Shown: one piece after another, positions 33,906 to 42,309 of the stretch | How positions within the stretch are numbered: position 1 is the first letter of the stretch | Layout of the letters: each line of letters begins with the position of its first letter | From: Streptomyces kanamyceticus | Lineage (GTDB): Bacteria; Actinomycetota; Actinomycetes; Streptomycetales; Streptomycetaceae | Reading direction: 5' to 3' | NCBI RefSeq assembly: GCF_008704495.1 | Contig: NZ_CP023699.1 | Location: 6,572,001-6,636,000 of the forward strand | Length of the DNA: 64,000 bases | Notes under the pieces: model-generated | What the model was told of the DNA's origin: nothing | The model's input: the letters and a program-made list of their open reading frames with translations, nothing else | Databases searched by the model: none | Position numbers and translations under genes: made by a program

Positions 33906-36866
33906 TCAGTCTTCCGCGACCGCGTACGCCTCCACGGACCAGAGCGAGTAGCCGAAACGCGTAGCCCGCTCGTCGCCCTGCACCCGGAGGTAGCGGGCGC
34001 CACGCGCGTCCATGCGGACCGCCTCACGGCCGCCCCTGCCGTCCCGCACCGTCGCGGCCGTCCGCCAGGTCCTGCCGTCGGCCGACGTCTGCACGCGATA
34101 GCCCGCCGCGTACGCCTCCTGCCAGCGCAGCACCACCTGCCCGACGCGGACCGGGCGGCCGAGGTCGACCTGCCACCACGCGCCGTCCTTCGCGGGGGAC
34201 GACCAGCGGGTCTTCGGATCGCCGTCGGTGGCGGCGGAGGCCGGGAAGTCCGCCGTCTCGTCCCCCGACGAGGTGGCCTTCGCGCCGCGCGCCAGATCGG
34301 GCCCCGCCGTGCGCGGATAGGCCCGGACCGACAGCACCGTGCGGCTCTCGTCGCCGAAGCGCACCGGGATGTCGTACGTCCCCGCGCGCGTGCCCGCCGG
34401 GACGGTGATGTCGAGCGGCACGTGGACCTCCGTGCCGCGCGGCAGCGTCGACGCCCCCGGCGCGCGCACCTCGATGCCTCCCGGCGCCTTCGCCGTGAGC
34501 TCGCCGCGTACGTCGCCGGGGCGCAGCGAAAGGAGCTTCGCCGTGACCCGCCGCGGCGCGCCGCCGATCTCCGCGTCGGCCTCGGTGCGGGCCAGCGTCA
34601 GCCGGGCCGCGGGGGAGTCGGCGTACCAGGGCACGAGGTGGCGGACGGTGCCCGTGGTGGGGCGGGCGCGGACCGCGTCGGCGCGCACGTCCGCGAGGGC
34701 GACCTCGGTGAAGCCGCTCCTGGACAGGGCGCCGATGCTCCGCCAGCCCTCGCCCGGCACGTGCGCCTGGAGCTCGCCCCGGGTGCCGGGGTCGGTGAGG
34801 GCCGTGACGGCGGAGAGGGTGCGGGTGCGCGGCAGCTTCGCCGTCGCGTGGTCCGACGCCTGCTCGGCGTCGAGGCCCGCCCACTTGTCGTACGACGCCC
34901 GGGCCCGGGCCAGGAACGGGTCGAGCACGCCCTTGCCGACGGTGGCGGGGCTCGCCCGCAGCTCCTCGCGGAGCCAGGACAGGGTGCGCGCGGCCCGCCA
35001 GGCGGCCGCGCCGTCGCCGTCGGACTGCGCGCGCAGCATGTCCACGGCGGTCTCGCCCGCCGCGCCGTACCGCGCCAACTGCTCGATCCAGGGCCGCACT
35101 TCGTCGCCGAGGGCGCTGTCGGCGAGCCGCTCGGGGGCCCGGCGCATGACGCCGAAGGCCGCGCGCAGCCGCCGCGCCGACTCATCGGTGCGGGCGCGGT
35201 CCGGCGTGGTGAGGGACGGCGTGCCGCGGGCCCGCCAGAAATCGCTCATGAGAGGGCGCAGGTACGCCGATTCGTCGGCGCCGAGCACCGAGGACGCGTC
35301 ATTGCCCGCCAGGGCCCGCAGCGCGCCCCTGGCGGGCGCGCCGGGGCCCGCCAGGTCGTCGATCGCGGCCAGCCAGGACTCGTGGGGGCGGTAGGCGCGC
35401 GGGTTCCAGGCGTAGTCGGCGGCGGTGAAGAGGGGGATGCGGGAGGCGGACGGCTGCTCCATGGCGTTGCCGAGGAGCGCGGCCGAACCTGCGGCCACGG
35501 CGGGCTCGCGGCCGGTGTAGGGGCCGAGGAAGACGCGGTCCTGCGCGAAGTCGTTGACGGGGTAGTTGTCCATCGTGACCAGCGGATGCGGTCCGAACGC
35601 CGCGCGGGCGCCCGTGAGGTCCCGCCCGGTGATGGTCCTGGGGACCACGCCCACGCCCGTCCAGGCCACCTCGACGCGGCGGTCGAGGCCGGTCGAGAGC
35701 GCCGCGCGGTACTCGGTCGAGCCGTCCTGGAAGTACTCGGTCGGCATCAGGGAGAGCGGCCCCGCGTCCGGGTGGCGCTCGGCGAGGTGGGCCGCGACCG
35801 CGTTCGCCACCTCGGCCTGCGCCCGCGCGGCGGCCCTCGGCCCCGAACCGAACGTCTCCGCGTCCTGCCCGCAGTGCCACTCGCTGTAGCTGACGTCCTG
35901 GAACTGCAGCTGGAAGGCGCGCACGCCGAGCGCCCACATCGCGTCGATCTTGCGGTTGAGGTCCCTGACGTCCTTCTCCGACGACATGCACATCGCCTGG
36001 CCGGGGGCGACCGCCCAGGCCAGCGTGACGTGGTTGGCCTTCGCGCGCGCGGCCAGGGCGCGGAAGTCGGCGCGCTGGTCCGCGGGGTAGGGCTCGCGCC
36101 AGCGGGCCTGGCGGTAGAGGTCGTCGCCGGGGGCGTACAGATAGCGGTTCTGCTTCGTGCGCCCCATGAAGTCGACCTGTTCCAGGCGCTGTTCGCGGGT
36201 CCAGGGGGTGCCGTAGAAGCCCTCGGTCAGGCCGCGCACGGCCGTGCCCGGCCAGTCGCGGATCCGCACGCCGGGGATGGTGCGGGTCTTCGGACCGCCC
36301 GTCCCCGTCCCCGCCAGCTGCCGCAGGGTCTGTACGGCGTGGAACAGCCCGTCCGCGCCGACGCCCGCCAGAGCGACGGTGTCCCGCCCCGCGACCTGCC
36401 CGACGGCCAGCCGGTATCCGCCCGCGGGCAGGTCCCCACGCGCGCGTGCGCCTAGGGAACGCAGCGCCCGGTCGGCGCCCGCGCCGTCCGCGTGGACGAC
36501 GAGGGAGCGGCCCGCGGGCGGCGGGGCGCCGTCGCGGACCTCCGTGATCCGGCGGGCGCCCGCGTCGCGCAGGAGGGTGCGCAGGGCGTCCAGGGCGTAC
36601 GGGTCCGTGTCCGCGTCCGCGATGACGGTGACGTCGTCGCCGATCGTGACGGCGGTGCCCGCGGCGATCGTCGACTGCGGGCGCGGCCAGACCGGCACAA
36701 GCCCGTCGTTCGCGCGGTCGTCGTCCGGGGAGGTGGCGGGCGTGCCGGGGGCGGGCGGGGCCGCGAGGGCGCCGGGGGCGCCGCCGAGCGCGCCCGCGAT
36801 GACGGCGACGGCGACGGCGGCCGCGCCTTTCCCGCGCCGGAACTGCCGCGACTGCCGCAACTGCAC
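33906..36866 (-). CDS. Secreted GH84-type beta-N-acetylglucosaminidase with discoidin domain (986 aa)
   Basis: Large exported glycosidase related to bacterial hyaluronidase/O-GlcNAcase (GH84). A signal peptide (1-35) is followed by an N-terminal alpha/beta domain (about 55-200). The catalytic barrel (about 205-500) contains GLTEGFYGTPWTREQRLEQV and YAPGDDLYRQARWREPYP. Helical and beta regions follow, ending in an F5/8 type C (discoidin) carbohydrate-binding module at about 850-985 (FPASAATDGDPKTRWSSP, WWQVDLGRP). The usual catalytic Asp-Asp pair reads Q323-D324 here (FQLQFQDVSYS), so the mechanism or substrate may differ. GTG at 36866 has GAGGGG upstream. It could feed amino sugars to the csn-like importer. 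Confidence 0.88.
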   Translation of the reverse strand: MQLRQSRQFRRGKGAAAVAVAVIAGALGGAPGALAAPPAPGTPATSPDDDRANDGLVPVWPRPQSTIAAGTAVTIGDDVTVIADADTDPYALDALRTLLRDAGARRITEVRDGAPPPAGRSLVVHADGAGADRALRSLGARARGDLPAGGYRLAVGQVAGRDTVALAGVGADGLFHAVQTLRQLAGTGTGGPKTRTIPGVRIRDWPGTAVRGLTEGFYGTPWTREQRLEQVDFMGRTKQNRYLYAPGDDLYRQARWREPYPADQRADFRALAARAKANHVTLAWAVAPGQAMCMSSEKDVRDLNRKIDAMWALGVRAFQLQFQDVSYSEWHCGQDAETFGSGPRAAARAQAEVANAVAAHLAERHPDAGPLSLMPTEYFQDGSTEYRAALSTGLDRRVEVAWTGVGVVPRTITGRDLTGARAAFGPHPLVTMDNYPVNDFAQDRVFLGPYTGREPAVAAGSAALLGNAMEQPSASRIPLFTAADYAWNPRAYRPHESWLAAIDDLAGPGAPARGALRALAGNDASSVLGADESAYLRPLMSDFWRARGTPSLTTPDRARTDESARRLRAAFGVMRRAPERLADSALGDEVRPWIEQLARYGAAGETAVDMLRAQSDGDGAAAWRAARTLSWLREELRASPATVGKGVLDPFLARARASYDKWAGLDAEQASDHATAKLPRTRTLSAVTALTDPGTRGELQAHVPGEGWRSIGALSRSGFTEVALADVRADAVRARPTTGTVRHLVPWYADSPAARLTLARTEADAEIGGAPRRVTAKLLSLRPGDVRGELTAKAPGGIEVRAPGASTLPRGTEVHVPLDITVPAGTRAGTYDIPVRFGDESRTVLSVRAYPRTAGPDLARGAKATSSGDETADFPASAATDGDPKTRWSSPAKDGAWWQVDLGRPVRVGQVVLRWQEAYAAGYRVQTSADGRTWRTAATVRDGRGGREAVRMDARGARYLRVQGDERATRFGYSLWSVEAYAVAED

Positions 36867-37185
36867 GGCCCGCCCCTCTCGTCGTGCCAGGGGTTCCTGA
36901 CGCCGCGTGTGCGTGTGTGCACGTGTGGTGATGAGCCCACCACTGTGGCAGTCGGGGTGTCAACGGGGTCGGCAGGGGGCGGCCGGGGGATTTCGGGGGA
37001 GTGGACATCTTCCCGGGGTGCGGGGGCTTGGGCGGCCGATCTTCCGGGAGGGAAGTGGGTGTGTGGGAACAACTCCCGTACCGGGAACCAAATGTGACCA
37101 CCGTCACGTTGGGCCACCGTATACGTCTGCGGCCTTGCGCACTGGGTAGGGCTGCCGTGACCTGCCCCCTGACAAGGAGCTCCAC
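36867..37185. other. Divergent intergenic region between the GH84 gene and the small gene before malQ
   Basis: About 319 bases with no gene. A TTGACA on the minus strand (36958-36963) could be a -35 for the GH84 gene but lacks a good -10. GTGAC-CACC-GTCAC at 37094-37107 is a short inverted repeat upstream of the plus-strand operon and could be an operator. Confidence 0.45.
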
Positions 37186-37422
37186 GTGGCCGCTTCTGCG
37201 AACCTTCTGCTCTCCGCCCTCTCCAAACAGGTCTCCGGTCCGGACTCGGGCCTCGACGGCTCCTGCTCCTGCGGCTGCCTGGAGCCGCCGCTCACCAGCG
37301 AGCCCCCGCTCGCCGACGCCGCGCCGCTGACCAGCGAGCCGCCCCTCGCCGACGCGGCGCCGCTGACCAGCGAGCCGACCGCCACCGGCATGGCTTCGGG
37401 CCTGGACTACATGGGGGTCTGA
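37186..37422 (+). CDS. Small repeat protein coupled to malQ (78 aa)
   Basis: Not recognised. GTG at 37186 with AAGGAG ten bases upstream; the stop overlaps the malQ ATG (TGATG), so translation is coupled. The protein has a helical leader (ASANLLLSALSKQVSG), a cysteine cluster SCSCGC at 27-32, then about two and a half copies of a 12-residue unit (PLTSEPPLADAA), and ends GMASGLDYMGV. A leader, a Cys/Ser-rich core and tandem repeats are reminiscent of modified-peptide precursors, but no modification enzyme is adjacent. A metal- or protein-binding regulator of malQ is an alternative. Real coding is supported by the ribosome site, coupling and repeats in whole codons. Confidence 0.75.
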   Translation: MAASANLLLSALSKQVSGPDSGLDGSCSCGCLEPPLTSEPPLADAAPLTSEPPLADAAPLTSEPTATGMASGLDYMGV

Positions 37423-39605
37423 TGACCCTTTCCCGGCTGGCCGCCGCCCATGGTGTCGCCACCTCCTACTCCCCGTCCCCGGGGCGCACCGTCCCGGCCT
37501 CCGAAGCCGCGGTGATCGCGGCGCTCGCCGCCCTGGGCGTGGACGCGAGCACTCCGGAGGCGACCCGCGCGGCCCTCGCCGCGCGCGAGGCCCACCTGTC
37601 CGGGAGCCTCCTCCCGCCGACGGTGGTGGTCTGGACCGACGCCCCGGTGCCCGAGGCCCCGGCCTTCGCGCGGCTGGCGCCGGGGACGCGAGTGCGGGTG
37701 GAGCTGGAGAACGGCGGGACGGCCACCTGGGAGACGCCGCCGGGGTCTGATGCGACCGTCGCGTCACCGCCAGGGGCGCTGCGGTTACCGCCGGGCGTGC
37801 ACCGGCTCGTCGCCCTCGGTCCCGACGGGCGGACCGCGCAGGCGCACCTCGTCGCCGCGCCCCGCCGGATCAAGGCGCCGCCAGGACGTACGCACGGGTT
37901 CCTGGTGCAGTTGTACTCGCTGTTGTCCCGGCACTCCTGGGGCATGGGCGACCTCGGTGACCTGACCGAGTTCGCCGCCTGGTCGGGGTACTCCCTGGAC
38001 GCGGGCTTCGTCCAGGTCAACCCGCTGCACGCGGCCGTGCCGAGCCCGCCGGGCGGTCCCGGCGGCGACCCTTCTCCGTACCGGCCCTCCTCGCGCCGCT
38101 TCCCCGACCCCGTCCACCTCCGCGTCGAGGACGTCCCCGAGTACGTCAGGCTGCGGGGAGCCGCCCGCGAGCGCGCCGAGGAGCTGCGCGGCGCGGCCGG
38201 GCGATTACGCGCGTCCGTGCTGCGCGAGGGCGAGCTGATCGACCGGGACGCGGTCTGGGCCCTCAAGCGCGAAGCCCTCGAACTGCTCCACGACGTCCCC
38301 CTCGGGCCAGGCCGCCGCGCCGCCTACAGCGCGTTCCTCGCCGAGCAGGGCACCGCCCTGGAGGACCACGCCACCTGGTACGCGCTCGCCGAGGCGTACG
38401 GCCCCGACTGGCACTCCTGGCCCGCCGCGCTGCGCGACCCCGCCTCGCCCGAAACCGCCCGCGCGCGCCGCGAGTTGATGGACCGCGTCGACTTCCACAG
38501 CCGCCTCGCCTGGCTCACCGACGCCCAGCTGGCCACCGCCCAGCGCACCGCGCGCGAGGCGGGCATGGCCATCGGCCTGGTGCACGACCTCGCGGTCGGC
38601 GTGCACCCGGGCGGCGCCGACGCCTGGGCGCAGCAGCGGCACTTCGCCCCGGGCATGAGCGTCGGCGCCCCGCCGGACGCCTTCAACGCGCGCGGGCAGG
38701 ACTGGGGCCTGCCGCCCTGGCGCCCCGACCGCCTCGCCGAGTCCGGCTACGCGCCGTTCCGCGCGCTCCTGCGCGGCCTGCTGCGGCACGCGGGCGCGCT
38801 CCGCGTCGACCACGTCATGGGCCTGTTCCGGCTCTGGTGGATCCCCGAGGGCCGCGACCCCACCGAGGGCACCTACGTGCACTACGACGCCGAGGCGATG
38901 CTCGCCGTCCTCGCCCTGGAGGCGCACCGCGCGGACGCCCTCGTCATCGGCGAGGACCTCGGCACTGTCGAGCCGGGCGTGCGCGAGACCCTGCGCGAGC
39001 ACGGCGTGCTCGGCACCTCGGTGCTCTGGTTCGAACGGGACTGGGCAGGCGCGGACGGGGCCGAGGGCACGGGCCGCCCGCTGCCCGCCGACGCCTGGCG
39101 CGCGGACTGCGTGGCCACGGCCACCACCCACGACCTGCCCCCGACGGCCGCGCGGCTCAGCGGTGAGCACGTCCGACTCCGGTACGACCTGGGCCTGTTG
39201 ACCCGCGATCTCGCGGTGGAGCGGGCCGAGGCGGCGGCGGACGTGCACGAATGGCTCGCCCTGCTCGGCAGGCTCGGCATGCTGCCGGGCGGCATGGGCT
39301 GCGAGGAGGACGAGATCCGCGCCGTGCACCGCTTCCTGCTCGCCACCCCCGCCAGGATGGTCGGCATCTGGCTGCCGGACACGGTCGGCGACCGCCGCCC
39401 GCAGAACCTGCCGGGCACCCGGGACCAGTATCCGAACTGGCGCCTGCCGATCGCCGACGCCGCCGGACGCCCCCTCACCCTGGAGGAACTCGCCGCCTCG
39501 CCGCGCCTGCACGCGTTCATGACGGTCTTCAGGCCGGGCGCGGTGACGGCCGTCGGAAGTGCCGAGACGACCCGTACGGCACCCCCGGGCGCGCACCCGG
39601 TTTAG
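37422..39605 (+). CDS. malQ: 4-alpha-glucanotransferase (727 aa)
   Basis: Cytoplasmic amylomaltase that transfers glucan chains between maltodextrins, a GH77 enzyme of glycogen and maltose metabolism. Catalytic residues are visible: nucleophile Asp463 in RVDHVMGLF, acid Glu511 in IGEDLG and Asp571 in TTHDLPPTA. The N-terminal extension of about 150 residues is usual in actinobacterial MalQ. GDLGDLTEF and YSLLSRHSWGMGDLG mark the start of the catalytic barrel. The start ATG overlaps the stop of the small repeat protein. The stop is about 20 bases before the next gene. Confidence 0.95.
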   Translation: MTLSRLAAAHGVATSYSPSPGRTVPASEAAVIAALAALGVDASTPEATRAALAAREAHLSGSLLPPTVVVWTDAPVPEAPAFARLAPGTRVRVELENGGTATWETPPGSDATVASPPGALRLPPGVHRLVALGPDGRTAQAHLVAAPRRIKAPPGRTHGFLVQLYSLLSRHSWGMGDLGDLTEFAAWSGYSLDAGFVQVNPLHAAVPSPPGGPGGDPSPYRPSSRRFPDPVHLRVEDVPEYVRLRGAARERAEELRGAAGRLRASVLREGELIDRDAVWALKREALELLHDVPLGPGRRAAYSAFLAEQGTALEDHATWYALAEAYGPDWHSWPAALRDPASPETARARRELMDRVDFHSRLAWLTDAQLATAQRTAREAGMAIGLVHDLAVGVHPGGADAWAQQRHFAPGMSVGAPPDAFNARGQDWGLPPWRPDRLAESGYAPFRALLRGLLRHAGALRVDHVMGLFRLWWIPEGRDPTEGTYVHYDAEAMLAVLALEAHRADALVIGEDLGTVEPGVRETLREHGVLGTSVLWFERDWAGADGAEGTGRPLPADAWRADCVATATTHDLPPTAARLSGEHVRLRYDLGLLTRDLAVERAEAAADVHEWLALLGRLGMLPGGMGCEEDEIRAVHRFLLATPARMVGIWLPDTVGDRRPQNLPGTRDQYPNWRLPIADAAGRPLTLEELAASPRLHAFMTVFRPGAVTAVGSAETTRTAPPGAHPV

Positions 39606-39613
39606 GAGTTCGC

Positions 39614-39619
39614 TACGTT
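39614..39619 (+). promoter_or_regulatory. -10 element (TACGTT) for a leaderless transcript
   Basis: TACGTT ends six bases before the GTG at 39626, right after the malQ stop. No Shine-Dalgarno precedes the start, so a separate leaderless transcript is likely. Confidence 0.5.
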
Positions 39620-39625
39620 TGCACC

Positions 39626-39865
39626 GTGGACAAGAAGAACGCTCTGCGCGCCGGCGCCCTGGCCTCCGGCACGACGCTGATGATGCTGCTGATGTCGTCC
39701 CCCGCGAGCGCGCTCGTGCGCGACGACGGCGACGACCCGGGTCCGGGCCTGAGTGTCATCGACACGCTCGGCCTCTATGTCGTGGCGCCCATCGTGCTGT
39801 TCCTGGTGATCGCGGGCCTCGTGATGGTCGGCGACAAGTCCCGCAAGCAGCAGAAGCAGGGCTGA
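39626..39865 (+). CDS. Small membrane protein with signal peptide (79 aa)
   Basis: Unknown function. MDKKNALRAGALASG-type basic start, hydrophobic stretch to a cleavage site at about SASA-LVRDD, a short Asp/Gly/Pro linker, one membrane helix (about 45-67, LYVVAPIVLFLVIAGLVMV) and a basic tail DKSRKQQKQG. It would be a surface-exposed peptide anchored by one helix. Similar small proteins are conserved in Streptomyces. Start GTG set by the promoter box. Confidence 0.75.
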   Translation: MDKKNALRAGALASGTTLMMLLMSSPASALVRDDGDDPGPGLSVIDTLGLYVVAPIVLFLVIAGLVMVGDKSRKQQKQG

Positions 39866-39906
39866 CAGGACCGATCCGGGGGCTCACGCCACCCTTTCGT
39901 ACGCTC

Positions 39907-39956
39907 CGTCGAGGGCGCGCTTCACCAGGAACTTCTGGTGAAGCGCGCCCTCGACG
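39907..39956. terminator. Bidirectional terminator with perfect 22-bp arms
   Basis: Arms 39907-39928 and 39935-39956 pair exactly around a 6-base loop, between the plus-strand small membrane protein and the minus-strand TetR gene. Confidence 0.93.
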
Positions 39957-39983
39957 TGCTTGCGCCCACCCGCCGGACAGGCC

Positions 39984-40550
39984 CTAGGCCCGCTCGGCCG
40001 TCAGATAGCGCTGGACCGTCGGCGCGAGCCAGTCGGTGATCTCCTCCCGGCTCAGCGCGGCCGAAGGGGCGAACCGCAGGACGTACCGGGTCAGCGCGAG
40101 CCCGAGCACCTGCGCCGCGCAGAGCGCGGCCCGCGTCGGGGCCTGCGCCGGGTCGGGGCAGACCGCGCGCGCCACCGGCAGCAGCTGTCGCGTGAAGATG
40201 TCCCGCATGCGCTCGGCGCCCGCCGGGTTGGTGATGCCCACGCGGAGCAGCGCGGTGAGCGTCCCGCCGCCCTCCCACAGGTCGAGGAAGTGGGAGACGA
40301 GCACCCGGCCGACGTCCTCGCGCGGCACCCGCGTGAAGTCGGGCAGCAGCAGATCCGCCGAGGTGGCCGCGGCGAAGAGGCCCTCCTTGTTGCCGTAGTA
40401 GCGCATCACCATGGACGGGTCGATCCTGGCGTCCTTGGCGATGGCGCGGATCGTCGCCCGTTCGTAGCCGTCGGTGGCGAACCGCTCGCGGGCCGCGGTG
40501 AGGATGGCGGCCCGGGTGGCGTCGGAGCGGCGTGCGCCCGTTTCAGTCAT
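39984..40550 (-). CDS. TetR-family repressor (188 aa)
   Basis: Helix-turn-helix at residues 10-55 (SDATRAAILTAARERFATDG, then TIRAIAKDARIDPSMVMRYY), a close match to the TetR consensus, followed by a ligand domain with the C-terminal TetR_C-type helices. It is divergent from the FAD monooxygenase, with three palindromic sites between them, so it most likely represses both genes and releases on binding a substrate of the monooxygenase. ATG at 40550. Confidence 0.92.
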   Translation of the reverse strand: MTETGARRSDATRAAILTAARERFATDGYERATIRAIAKDARIDPSMVMRYYGNKEGLFAAATSADLLLPDFTRVPREDVGRVLVSHFLDLWEGGGTLTALLRVGITNPAGAERMRDIFTRQLLPVARAVCPDPAQAPTRAALCAAQVLGLALTRYVLRFAPSAALSREEITDWLAPTVQRYLTAERA

Positions 40551-40566
40551 GCCAACAAACGTAGGC

Positions 40567-40634
40567 CAACAGCTGTTGACAGTCCATAGCGGCGGTTCTA
40601 CGTTGGTCAACAAGCGTTGACCAACAGTTGTTGG
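40567..40634. promoter_or_regulatory. Three palindromic operator sites between TetR and monooxygenase genes
   Basis: CAACAGCTGTTG at 40567-40578, GGTCAAC-AAGC-GTTGACC at 40605-40622 and CCAACA-GT-TGTTGG at 40621-40634. The last two overlap by two bases. All share the half-site CCAAC/GTTGG, which marks the TetR protein's binding sequence. One site lies near each promoter, suggesting control of both directions. Confidence 0.75.
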
Positions 40635-40697
40635 CATCGGGGCATCAGGCCAGCGGGTCACCAGGTCAGCGGGTAACCAGGGCCTCAGGAGGCAGCC

Positions 40698-42101
40698 ATG
40701 AACGGCACCACCACCGGAACCATGGGCACCACCGATCGCGTCACCGGCCGCGGCGTAGTCGTCGTGGGCGCGGGCCCCACCGGACTCCTCCTCGCGGGCG
40801 ACCTCGCCGTCGCGGGCGTCCCCGTCACCCTCGTGGAGAAGCGCCCGCGGGGCATCAGCGACCTCTCCCGCGCGCTGGTGGTGCACGCCCGCACCCTGGA
40901 GCAGTTCGACGCCCGAGGCATCGCCGACGAGCTGGTGGCCAAGGGGGAACCCCTCGACAGGCTCCGCCTCTTCGACCGCCTCTCCCTCGACCTCACGAAC
41001 CTGCCGTCCCGCTTCCGGTGCGTCCTCGTCCTGCCGCAGTACGAGGTCGAACGGGTCCTGGAGCGGCGCGCGGTCGACGCCGGGGTCCGGTTCGCGTACG
41101 AGACGGAGGTCGTCGGCCTCAGCCAGGACGCCGACGGGGTGACGCTCGAAGTCCGGGGCCCGGGAGGCGAGTCGAGCACCCTCGGCGCGGCCTACGCGGT
41201 CGGCGCCGACGGCCTGCGCAGCGGTGTGCGCGAGGCGGTCGGGCTGCCCTTCCCCGGCAGGTCCGTCATCCGCTCCCTCGTCCTCGCCGACGTCAAGCTG
41301 GCCCGGCCGCCGGAGACGCTGCTCGCCGTCAACGGCGTCGGTGACGCCTTCGCCTTCATCGCGCCCTTCGCCGACGGCTACCACCGCGTCATCGGCTGGA
41401 ACCGCGCCCGCGACGTCCCCGACAGCGAGCCGCTCGACCTCGCCGAGGTCAAGGAGATCGTCCGGGCGGCGCTCGGCGAGGACTTCGGGATGCACGACGC
41501 CCGCTGGATGTCCCGCTTCCACAGCGACGAACGGCAGGCGCCCGCCTACCGCGTGGGCCGGGTCTTCCTCGCCGGGGACGCCGCGCACGTCCACTCACCG
41601 GCGGGCGGCCAGGGCATGAACACCGGCCTCCAGGACGCCGCGAACCTCAGCTGGAAACTGATCGCCGCCGTCAACGGGCGTGCTTCGCAAGGGCTGTTGG
41701 ACAGCTACCAGAGCGAGCGGCACCCGGTGGGCAAGACGGTCCTGCGCACCAGCGGCGGACTCGTCAGGCTCGCGATGGCCAAGCGCCCCTGGACGCTGGC
41801 CGCCCGCGCCGCGGTCGCCACCGCTGTCGGGCACCTGCGCCCGGTGCGCGCGCGGGCCGTCGGCCAGATCACCGGCATCGGCGTCGCCTACCGGGCGCCG
41901 AGGGGCGCCCACCGGCTGACCGGGCGCCGGGTGCCGGACGTCGAGCTCAAGGAGGGCCGCCTCCACGAAGTCCTGCGCGAGGGTCGGTTCGTGCTCATCG
42001 CGCCGGAGGGCGTGGACCACGGGGGAGCGGGCCGGGCGGTGGCGGCGCACTGGACGACGGCCGGGCGCCGCACCACGGTCCTCGTCCGCCCCGACGGGTA
42101 A
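40698..42101 (+). CDS. FAD-dependent aromatic monooxygenase, C-terminus cut by a nonsense codon (467 aa)
   Basis: Flavin hydroxylase of the PheA/TfdB type, acting on an aromatic or polyketide substrate with NAD(P)H. VVVVGAGPTGLLLAGDLA (about 19-36) binds FAD, and GDAAHVHSPAGGQGMNTG is the second FAD motif. The C-terminal domain normally ends in RPDGYVAW. Here it reads RPDG-TAA at 42099-42101, after which the frame continues open with VAWAAEDADAG to a TGA at 42180-42182. A single base change (TAC or TAT to TAA) therefore removed the last 27 residues. Activity may survive since FAD sites are intact. Start ATG behind AGGAGG, under TetR control. Confidence 0.87.
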   Translation: MNGTTTGTMGTTDRVTGRGVVVVGAGPTGLLLAGDLAVAGVPVTLVEKRPRGISDLSRALVVHARTLEQFDARGIADELVAKGEPLDRLRLFDRLSLDLTNLPSRFRCVLVLPQYEVERVLERRAVDAGVRFAYETEVVGLSQDADGVTLEVRGPGGESSTLGAAYAVGADGLRSGVREAVGLPFPGRSVIRSLVLADVKLARPPETLLAVNGVGDAFAFIAPFADGYHRVIGWNRARDVPDSEPLDLAEVKEIVRAALGEDFGMHDARWMSRFHSDERQAPAYRVGRVFLAGDAAHVHSPAGGQGMNTGLQDAANLSWKLIAAVNGRASQGLLDSYQSERHPVGKTVLRTSGGLVRLAMAKRPWTLAARAAVATAVGHLRPVRARAVGQITGIGVAYRAPRGAHRLTGRRVPDVELKEGRLHEVLREGRFVLIAPEGVDHGGAGRAVAAHWTTAGRRTTVLVRPDG

Positions 42102-42272
42102 GTGGCCTGGGCGGCGGAGGACGCGGACGCGGGGGCGGTGGCGGCGGCGCTGGGGAAGTGGGGGATCGGAACGAAGGGCTGAACGTTCAGTACTGCTTCA
42201 AGTTAACCTCGTAAAGTTTCGATGGACCTGATGGGTCTGGGAGTGTCACGGTAGTCCCGCAACGCACCGAGA

Positions 42273-42290
42273 TCCCCGCCGAGGCGGGGA
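42273..42290 (+). other. 5' leader hairpin before the EamA gene
   Basis: TCCCCGCC and GGCGGGGA pair in the leader, about 20 bases before the start codon, next to the purine-rich ribosome site. It could influence translation. No riboswitch class is recognised. Confidence 0.4.
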
Positions 42291-42309
42291 GAGAGGCAAG
42301 GGATACCAA

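Noticed and set aside
33870..36455. 861-codon plus-strand frame opposite the GH84 gene
   Set aside because: Antisense shadow; no family, Arg/Gly-rich.
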